Shown here piece after piece: positions 1 to 6,117 of a DNA stretch of 6,117 nt. Both the position numbers and the translations under genes were made by a program. This DNA comes from Acidimicrobiaceae bacterium (GTDB taxonomy: Bacteria > Actinomycetota > Acidimicrobiia > Acidimicrobiales > RAAP-2), in the NCBI GenBank assembly GCA_003133005.1, contig PKZI01000171.1, forward strand, positions 533 to 6,649, read 5' to 3'. The notes below the pieces were generated by a model. It saw only the letters and a program-made list of their open reading frames with translations, had not been told where the DNA came from and ran no database searches. Position 1 is the first letter of the stretch. Every line of letters starts with the position of its first letter.

Positions 1-1820
<1,820 letters not shown>

Positions 1821-1827
1821 CTAGATC

Positions 1828-1838
1828 GACGTCACGTC
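1828..1838. repeat. 11-bp dyad GACGT-C-ACGTC in the metY leader, possible operator
   Basis: Two perfect 5-base arms surround a single central base, 23 bases upstream of the metY start and just before its ribosome binding site. A repressor bound here would block metY-metX. It does not match an operator I know, and such short dyads also arise by chance. Confidence 0.3.
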
Positions 1839-1853
1839 AATCGGCCTGTCGTA

Positions 1854-1893
1854 CCCTATCCCGTAATGTTGATTGATTTAATCATGAATAGGG
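1854..1893. repeat. Inverted repeat CCCTAT/ATAGGG with nested dyad in the metY leader
   Basis: CCCTAT (1854-1859) pairs with ATAGGG (1888-1893). Inside the loop lies a perfect AT-rich dyad, TGATT-T-AATCA (1874-1884). As RNA it would be a modest stem; as DNA the inner dyad has the size of a repressor half-site pair. It lacks the conserved cores of the SAM-I, SAM-II and SAM-IV riboswitches as I know them. A regulatory role is inferred from position only. Confidence 0.3.
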
Positions 1894-1927
1894 CGTTCGA
1901 CACCGAAATTTATGTGCGTAATCGGCG

Positions 1928-1955
1928 CCTATAAATATTGTCACGGGTTGTTCAC
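1928..1955 (-). promoter_or_regulatory. Candidate promoter of metY-metX
   Basis: On the minus strand GTGAAC (1955-1950) and TATAGG (1933-1928) are separated by 16 bases, within an AT-rich patch reading AATATTTATAGG. This would give a leader of roughly 115 bases that includes both dyads. The -35 match is weak. The same AT patch read on the plus strand gives TATAAATATT, so it could also serve the opposite direction. Confidence 0.3.
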
Positions 1956-1975
1956 GTAGGCGACGAAAAACTCGT

Positions 1976-2004
1976 AGATTTCCAAGGAATTTCAAGGAAA
2001 ATCT
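1976..2004. repeat. AT-rich inverted repeat AGATTTCC / GGAAAATCT
   Basis: Arms at 1976-1983 and 1996-2004 pair over eight bases with one bulged A. They surround a 12-base spacer that itself contains GAA-T-TTC. The same stretch can be read as a direct repeat (TTCCAAGGAA, then TTTCAAGGAA). No T-run follows, so it is not a terminator. It could be an operator or the first hairpin of the permease leader. Confidence 0.3.
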
Positions 2005-2042
2005 GCGATTACGCTTGAAGTAAGACGGTTTTGGTCGATGGT

Positions 2043-2096
2043 AGGGCAAGTCCCTTCGTCGCCGAGGCGCATCGCACCGGTCGCCTCGCAGCGACG
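2043..2096 (+). promoter_or_regulatory. Strong hairpin leader upstream of the iron permease gene
   Basis: CGTCGC-CGAGGCG (2057-2069) pairs with CGCCTCG-CA-GCGACG (2082-2096). This makes 13 base pairs, interrupted only by a two-base bulge (CA, 2089-2090), closed by a 12-base loop CATCGCACCGGT. A small hairpin AGGG-CAAGT-CCCT (2043-2055) sits immediately upstream. The large stem ends 16 bases before the GGAG of the next gene. No T-run follows, so it is not a simple terminator. I do not recognise it as a known riboswitch. If the permease instead starts at ATG 2038, these bases would be coding. Confidence 0.5.
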
Positions 2097-2112
2097 GCCA
2101 TGCGGATCGATT

Positions 2113-2116
2113 GGAG
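2113..2116 (+). promoter_or_regulatory. Ribosome binding site of the iron permease gene
   Basis: GGAG lies five bases before GTG 2122. It supports this start over the in-frame ATG at 2038, which has no comparable site. Confidence 0.6.
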
Positions 2117-2121
2117 AACCC

Positions 2122-2544
2122 GTGGAACATTCCTCATTATTGCAGCGGATCAGCCGAATCCTTCATTGGGTGGGCGAGCTCACGTCGCGCTCGGGCACGG
2201 CGGTCGTGGCGACCGTTCTGATCGCGATTTTCATGATTTTCCTTGGTGTGAATGGTTTTCCTGGGACATGGGAAACGACATTCGCGACGGTCGTAAGCGC
2301 TATTACCCTGATCATGCTCTTCGTGATTCAACACACCCAAGCCCGGCACCAAAAAGTCCTGCAGATAAAACTCGACGAACTCATCCGTGCCTCGCCACGT
2401 GCCGACGACTTGCTCGTTCACCTCGAGGTCGCCCCCGACGACGAAGTCCTCGAACGTGAAAAGGAACAGGTAGCGCACCACGAGGCGCTCCGCGACGAAC
2501 CAGAGTTAGAGGTCGTTGAGTACAATCCCACCCGACAGCTCTAG
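2122..2544 (+). CDS. Low-affinity iron permease family protein (Fet4-like, small bacterial form)
   Basis: From GTG 2122 this is a 140-residue inner-membrane protein. It has two predicted helices (about 27-43 and 53-70) joined by a short loop, VNGFPGTWETT. The conserved family signature follows: FVIQHTQARHQ (67-77), then LQIKLDELIRA (80-90). This matches the short bacterial members of the low-affinity iron permease family as I know them. The C-terminal tail (about 95-133) is cytosolic and very rich in Glu and Asp, with a histidine pair at 119-120. A transport role in bacteria is extrapolated from yeast Fet4; two helices alone would need oligomers to make a channel. An in-frame ATG at 2038 would add 28 residues (PSSPRRIAPVASQRR and similar) that look unlike the family. 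It stands alone, with no iron-box sequence that I recognise upstream. Confidence 0.85.
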   Translation: MEHSSLLQRISRILHWVGELTSRSGTAVVATVLIAIFMIFLGVNGFPGTWETTFATVVSAITLIMLFVIQHTQARHQKVLQIKLDELIRASPRADDLLVHLEVAPDDEVLEREKEQVAHHEALRDEPELEVVEYNPTRQL

Positions 2545-2638
2545 CAAACACGACAATTCACATTCTTTTGCGCCGATTGCTCGAGGCCCCCAATTAAGGT
2601 ATCGAAGATGGTCGATTCCTGGACACCGACGCGCCCCG

Positions 2639-2668
2639 TTGACGCACGCGTTCGCACGAAACGCTAAC
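2639..2668 (+). promoter_or_regulatory. Weak candidate promoter for the methyltransferase/UbiA-like operon
   Basis: TTGACG (2639-2644) is a good -35. GCTAAC (2663-2668) lies 18 bases further on as a poor -10. It is in the right place for the downstream operon, within the gap of 192 bases after the permease gene, which otherwise holds no gene that I can support. Confidence 0.2.
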
Positions 2669-2715
2669 AGTGGCGCACACGGAGCATCATCGCTACGAGA
2701 GCGTCATCAACGTGA

Positions 2716-2731
2716 CGCCGCTGTCCCGGCG
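2716..2731 (+). repeat. Small hairpin CGCCG/CGGCG just before the methyltransferase start
   Basis: Five GC pairs with a six-base loop (CTGTCC) end five bases before ATG 2737, where a Shine-Dalgarno sequence would be expected and is absent. It may dampen initiation at 2737 or simply be chance. It is one reason to consider ATG 2764. Confidence 0.3.
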
Positions 2732-2736
2732 ATGCA

Positions 2737-3516
2737 ATGAACGCGCGCGACCCACAAAGAACGATGTTCAGTAATACCGACGTCGACGCGTCACGCAACG
2801 CTCCCAACGACTTCTCGCGTCAGCTCTTTGCTCCATTACCGAACCGCTATAACGTCCTTAACCAAATACTCTCATTCGGTCAAGATCGCAGATGGCGAGC
2901 GGCGATGGTAAGCCACGTCGTGGGCGCCAAACCCACGCTCGTTCTTGACGTCGCGTGCGGTCCATGTGCGGTGACCAAGCGACTCGCGAAAAAAACGTCA
3001 GCGATGATTGTGGGTGTCGATCTCAGCGAAGACATGCTTCGAGCGGGGCAATTAAATATCCAACGCGGAGGACTTGAGCGTCGCGTAGCCCTGGTCCTCT
3101 CTCGAGGTGAGCAACTCCCCTTCGCCGACGCAACGTTTGACGCGCTCACCTTCACGTATCTCCTTCGCTACGTGAATGACCCCGCCGCGACGATGAAAGA
3201 ACTTGCGCGCGTCGTCAAGCCCGGCGGACCAATAGCAAATCTTGAGTTTGCGGTACCGCCACGACTTGGGTGGCGCATCGCGTGGTGGTTCTATACCCGC
3301 TGCGTCTTGCCCGTCGCTGGTTATCTCACCGGTGGCAAGGGGTGGTGGGACGTGGGCCGGTTCCTTGGGCCGAGCATCTCCAAGCACTACAAGAAATATC
3401 CCGTCGACTGGACCTTACGCGCGTGGGAGCACGCGGGCATCGAGCATGTCGAGAGCGAACGAATGAGTCTCGGCGGCGGCATAGTTATTTGGGGATACAA
3501 GGCGGGAGGCGAGTGA
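2737..3516 (+). CDS. UbiE/MenG-like SAM-dependent C-methyltransferase
   Basis: A soluble class I methyltransferase of 259 residues, resembling the enzymes that C-methylate demethylmenaquinone or the ubiquinone precursor. Visible features are the N-terminal RYNVLNQILSFGQDRRWR (37-54), SAM motif I VLDVACGPC (69-77), the acidic ribose-binding Asp95 in GVDLSEDML, GEQLPFADATFD (124-135), YLLRYVNDP (141-149) at the UbiE signature, KPGG (161-164), LEFAVPP (169-175) and a C-terminal GGGIVIWGYK (246-255). Motif I reads GPC where GTG is usual. An in-frame TGA at 2713 bounds the start. ATG 2737 gives the full frame but lacks a Shine-Dalgarno sequence; ATG 2764 (residue 10) is an alternative. The stop overlaps the next gene's GTG by four bases, so the two are probably one operon. 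Menaquinone methylation is plausible, but the odd partner makes another isoprenoid or quinone substrate possible. Confidence 0.88.
   Translation: MNARDPQRTMFSNTDVDASRNAPNDFSRQLFAPLPNRYNVLNQILSFGQDRRWRAAMVSHVVGAKPTLVLDVACGPCAVTKRLAKKTSAMIVGVDLSEDMLRAGQLNIQRGGLERRVALVLSRGEQLPFADATFDALTFTYLLRYVNDPAATMKELARVVKPGGPIANLEFAVPPRLGWRIAWWFYTRCVLPVAGYLTGGKGWWDVGRFLGPSISKHYKKYPVDWTLRAWEHAGIEHVESERMSLGGGIVIWGYKAGGE
3504..3509 (+). promoter_or_regulatory. Ribosome binding site of the UbiA-like gene
   Basis: GGGAGG lies inside the end of the methyltransferase gene, three bases before GTG 3513. It supports the GTGA overlap start and coupled translation. Confidence 0.65.
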
Positions 3517-4274
3517 GCAAAGTATCGCCGACGGTTGTCGAACCCGCCTTCTACACGCAGCCATCGTTTCTTATACGACCACGTCTCCGTGATTGGTGGG
3601 CTATCCTTCACCCTCCCTACACTCTCTGTCATCTTTCATTCGTGGTGATCGGCGCATGCCTGATCGCGCCGGTCAATTCGTTTCGCCTATGGATGACGTT
3701 GCTCGCATTCTTTTTGGCTGTGGGTCTCGGGTCACACGCCCTCGACGAGCTCCAGGGTCGACCACTGCGGACCTCGATCCCCCAATGGCAACTTCGCGTT
3801 GCCGGATATGGCGGCGTGGGTGCGGCCGTCAGCATCGGAATCGTTGGCGCCATTGAAACGAACGCTTACCTCGGCATTTTCATCGTTCTCGGCATTGTCT
3901 TTGCTCTGAGTTACAACCTCGAGCTCTTTCACTCGCGACTTCATACCGGTCTCTCGTTCGCGTTGAGCTGGGGAGCGTTTCCAGTTTTGACTGCGTACTT
4001 CGCCCAGCACGCCACTCTCAACATCGCCGCATTTATCGCTGCGGCATTTGGCGGCCTTATCGCCACCGCGCAGCGACAGCTTTCCACGCCCGCGAGGAAT
4101 CTGCGTCGCCGCGTCACTCGCGTGGAGGGTGTCGAAGTACTTCACGACGGCACTCGAGTTGCAATCACTCGTGAGAGCCTTCTGGCGCCGCTCGAGAGCG
4201 CACTGAAACTGCTTTGTTGGGCCACCGTAGCCCTCGCGGGCGCATTGGCGCTGACTCGCTACAACGTTTTTTAA
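3513..4274 (+). CDS. UbiA-like integral membrane protein with degenerate prenyltransferase motifs
   Basis: From GTG 3513 this is a 253-residue protein with about seven hydrophobic helices (near 35-54, 57-77, 95-114, 118-136, 144-164, 169-187, 230-247). The layout recalls UbiA-type prenyltransferases, which join a polyprenyl chain to an aromatic head group. After helix 2, where UbiA proteins carry NDxxDxxxD and then RPL, this protein reads SHALDELQGRPLRTSIP (74-90). One Asp (Asp78), a Glu and the RPL remain; the first Asn-Asp pair is Ser-His and the spacing is shorter. LSYNLELFHSRLHTG (132-146) follows helix 4. The later cytosolic loop is QRQLSTPARNLRRR (187-200), basic and without the second Asp motif. 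The frame stays open upstream of 3513, but that part overlaps the methyltransferase and is not plausible protein. Superfamily membership is inferred; the activity is unknown. Coupling to the methyltransferase suggests a shared lipid substrate. Confidence 0.82.
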   Translation: MSKVSPTVVEPAFYTQPSFLIRPRLRDWWAILHPPYTLCHLSFVVIGACLIAPVNSFRLWMTLLAFFLAVGLGSHALDELQGRPLRTSIPQWQLRVAGYGGVGAAVSIGIVGAIETNAYLGIFIVLGIVFALSYNLELFHSRLHTGLSFALSWGAFPVLTAYFAQHATLNIAAFIAAAFGGLIATAQRQLSTPARNLRRRVTRVEGVEVLHDGTRVAITRESLLAPLESALKLLCWATVALAGALALTRYNVF

Positions 4275-4367
4275 GCGACCTAACTCTTGGTCCTCCTTCC
4301 TTTGGTCGGTCACTGTCTTCGTCCGAGGTGCTAATAGCGGCGCTGCGGTTCTCAGTCACCCTTGGTT

Positions 4368-4371
4368 AGGA
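4368..4371 (+). promoter_or_regulatory. Probable ribosome binding site of the dehydrogenase gene
   Basis: AGGA lies nine bases before ATG 4381, a little far but usable. The 106-base gap upstream shows no convincing terminator for the UbiA-like gene and no clear promoter; CTAATAG near 4331 is only a weak -10 candidate. Confidence 0.4.
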
Positions 4372-4380
4372 TGAACGCCA

Positions 4381-5301
4381 ATGGCTTCATTACTCACCAC
4401 ACCTTTTAATTTCTCCTCAACTGCAGATCAGGTTCTCGCTGGTGTCAATCTTTCTGGTCGTAGCGCACTCGTCACTGGCGGCGCGTCGGGTATCGGCATC
4501 GAGACTTCGCGCGCACTCGCGCGCGCGGGCGCCACGGTCACTTTGGCCGTACGCGACATTTCCTCGGGCAACAGCGCCGCTAAGGATATAGCTTCATCGA
4601 CGGGCAACACGGATGTCCGAGTCGAACTGCTCGACCTTACGAGTACCACCTCCATAAGTGCATTTTCTCGACGATGGAACATCCCTTTGCACATGTTGAT
4701 TCTCAACGCCGGCATCATGGCCGTTCCCACGCTCGAACGATCGAGCCAGGGTCACGAGTTGCAGTTCGCCACGAACTTTCTCGGTCATTTCGCGCTAACC
4801 ATGAACCTCTATCCATGGCTTGAGCGCGCCAACGGATCGCGCGTCGTGTCGGTCAGTTCGAACGCACATCATTTCTCACCCGTCGTCTTCGAGGACATCG
4901 ACTTTCGCGAGCGACCCTACGAGCCATGGTTGGCCTACGGACAATCAAAAACCGCCAATGTTTTACACTCTGTTGAAATCACACGACGGTGGTCGAGTGG
5001 TGGTATTCACGCCAACGCGCTCAATCCCGGTGCCATTGCAACCAACCTCCAGCGCTACACCGGCACGATGCTGACCCCCGTCGAAAAACGTAAGACAGCC
5101 GAACAAGGGGCAGCCACGTCAGTTCTCCTCGCCGCCTCACCATTGCTCCAAGACGTTGGTGGTAGATACTTCGAGGACTGTAACGAGGCGGCCCAGGTGG
5201 CCAACCCCGAGATGTTCGGTGGCGGCGTCAATCCGTGGGCCCTTGACCCGACGAGTGCCCAGCAACTGTGGGAACTCGCCATACCGTTCATCAGCGAATA
5301 G
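4381..5301 (+). CDS. Short-chain dehydrogenase/reductase (SDR), retinol dehydrogenase-like type
   Basis: A cytosolic NAD(P)-dependent oxidoreductase of 306 residues. The Rossmann dinucleotide motif is TGGASGIG (32-39). Further motifs are DLT (85-87), LNAGIM (108-113), ATNFLGHF (130-137), the catalytic-serine strand VVSVSS (155-160), the active-site Tyr186 and Lys190 in YGQSK, and NPGAIATNL (215-223). The N-terminus, with TPFNFSSTADQVLAGVNLSGRSALVTGG (7-34), is characteristic of a common SDR group often annotated only as oxidoreductase, and it supports ATG 4381. Arg58 after the second strand (AVRD) sits where NADP-preferring members often have a basic residue, so NADP(H) is a reasonable guess. 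The substrate cannot be read from the sequence. It stands alone on the plus strand and converges on the DUF3048 gene with a 13-base gap. Confidence 0.93.
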   Translation: MASLLTTPFNFSSTADQVLAGVNLSGRSALVTGGASGIGIETSRALARAGATVTLAVRDISSGNSAAKDIASSTGNTDVRVELLDLTSTTSISAFSRRWNIPLHMLILNAGIMAVPTLERSSQGHELQFATNFLGHFALTMNLYPWLERANGSRVVSVSSNAHHFSPVVFEDIDFRERPYEPWLAYGQSKTANVLHSVEITRRWSSGGIHANALNPGAIATNLQRYTGTMLTPVEKRKTAEQGAATSVLLAASPLLQDVGGRYFEDCNEAAQVANPEMFGGGVNPWALDPTSAQQLWELAIPFISE

Positions 5302-5314
5302 CTGTTCAGAAGTT

Positions 5315-6117
5315 TTAACTCGACGGCTGGGCCGTGATGGTGGCGCGCATCGCGGTATCGACAAGTTCGACCCACGTTTGGCCGGGTGTCAGCGCAATGA
5401 TCTTGCCCGCGTCATTCTTATAGACGATTCGAGTGGACAGGCTTTGGCGCGACCAAGTGCCACGCTGGACGCGCCCGGCTGAAAAGACCTCCGCCGGCCC
5501 CGAACCCGTCAATTGAGCGTAGGAGCCTTCGACACCCACTCCACCGCGGTAGAGCACGTTCATGACGATGACGTTGTTCGGGGACACTTGTTCGCCGGTA
5601 GCGGTCACGTCGGGGGCGCCGAAAATAGACCGATTCCACGAGTTCGTCTGCTCGTCCCACTGATAGGACGTCGCGAAGCCACTTTCGAAGTCAACACTGA
5701 AGGCATTCACCCGCGGACCCGTGGCGGGCGTCGACGCGGAGCGGTACGTAAAGAGCGGGGGTGGCGGTTTGGGTGCGCCGTCAAAGGTCATGAGCAAGGT
5801 GGCGTTCGCGAGAAGGTTGTGCGGCGGCGGACGACTTAATAAGCGAAACATCGCCGTGCCGGCGTTGGACTCTTGCACGAGTTTCACTGGCGCCGTTTCA
5901 ATGCTGTCAATCGCGTACTGCGCGCCACCGGAGAAGGCGAAGATTCCCCCAATGGGATAGACGATCTCTCGGTCCGTGCGCCGTACCGAACGAACGGGAC
6001 CTACTTCAGTTGGTAAGTGCGAGTTGAAGATGGCCGCGAGTCGAGTGATTCCACCTTCGACGATTTCCTCGTAGACGACATCCGCGTCTTGAATGCCGAA
6101 TTGCGGGTGCGCCTGCG
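5315..6117 (-). CDS. DUF3048 domain protein (YerB-like), C-terminal part (N-terminus beyond window)
   Basis: The minus-strand frame is open from the right edge (first full codon at 6115) to TAA at 5315, giving 266 residues. Both halves of the DUF3048 architecture are visible: the N-terminal domain with ADVVYEEIVEGGITR (11-25), AAIFNS (27-32) and GPVRSVR (39-45), a linking PPHNLLANA near 97-105, then the C-terminal domain with NNVIVMNV (180-187), GTWSR (219-223) and TPGQTWVELVD (243-253). Family members such as Bacillus YerB are usually exported lipoproteins of unknown function; the signal peptide or lipobox would lie outside the window. A GTG at 5887 is internal, not the start, because the conserved domain continues upstream of it. 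A proline run (PPPP, 118-120 region) sits between the two domains. Confidence 0.94.
   Translation of the reverse strand, partial: QAHPQFGIQDADVVYEEIVEGGITRLAAIFNSHLPTEVGPVRSVRRTDREIVYPIGGIFAFSGGAQYAIDSIETAPVKLVQESNAGTAMFRLLSRPPPHNLLANATLLMTFDGAPKPPPPLFTYRSASTPATGPRVNAFSVDFESGFATSYQWDEQTNSWNRSIFGAPDVTATGEQVSPNNVIVMNVLYRGGVGVEGSYAQLTGSGPAEVFSAGRVQRGTWSRQSLSTRIVYKNDAGKIIALTPGQTWVELVDTAMRATITAQPSS

Noticed and set aside
2516..2740. Open frame of 74 codons between the permease and the methyltransferase
   Set aside because: No family resemblance, low-complexity Arg/His-rich translation, no ribosome binding site, and overlap with both neighbours.
3270..3512. In-frame upstream extension of the UbiA-like protein to ATG 3270
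   Set aside because: It overlaps the conserved C-terminal half of the methyltransferase in another frame. The translation is Arg-rich and unlike membrane protein, and GTG 3513 has a good ribosome binding site.
4243..4275. Rho-independent terminator at the end of the UbiA-like gene (T-run at 4267-4272)
   Set aside because: The T-run is part of the last codons. The nearest stem (GCGC-ATTG-GCGC) is only four pairs and about 15 bases away.
5315..5887. Reading GTG 5887 as the start of the DUF3048 gene
   Set aside because: The frame stays open to the window edge, and the upstream part contains the strongest DUF3048 motifs.

Overview
The window looks like ordinary chromosomal DNA from a moderately GC-rich actinobacterium. 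By eye the GC content is in the high fifties. An acidimicrobiial-type lineage is my best guess, at low confidence. The pointers are GTG starts with good Shine-Dalgarno sites, a metY-metX pair, a DUF3048 (YerB-like) protein, and a UbiE-type methyltransferase beside a membrane protein of the UbiA type. There is no sign of phage, transposon, CRISPR, tRNA or rRNA.

Layout. On the minus strand, positions 1-1805 hold the methionine pair metY (complete) followed by metX (cut by the left edge), joined by a 4-base ATGA overlap. Positions 1806-2121 are a divergent intergenic region of just over 300 bases. It carries a candidate metY promoter, two short dyads, a leader hairpin and, on the other side, a strong 13-bp hairpin just upstream of the next gene. 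On the plus strand, 2122-2544 encodes a small two-helix membrane protein of the low-affinity iron permease family. After a 192-base gap (or 219 bases, depending on the start used), 2737-3516 encodes a UbiE/MenG-like methyltransferase, overlapping by 4 bases (GTGA) a seven-helix UbiA-like membrane protein at 3513-4274. A stand-alone short-chain dehydrogenase follows at 4381-5301. It converges, with a 13-base gap, on a minus-strand DUF3048 protein that is cut by the right edge.

How the genes work together. MetX and MetY make homocysteine by direct sulfhydrylation: homoserine is O-acylated, then the acyl group is replaced by sulfide. The methyltransferase and UbiA-like protein are translationally coupled and probably act on one isoprenoid or quinone-type lipid. 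The UbiA-like partner lacks the canonical aspartate-rich motifs, so its chemistry is open. The iron permease homologue, the dehydrogenase and the DUF3048 protein show no obvious functional link to these two pairs.

Most worth a second look are the coupled methyltransferase/degenerate UbiA pair and the structured leader in front of the iron permease gene.
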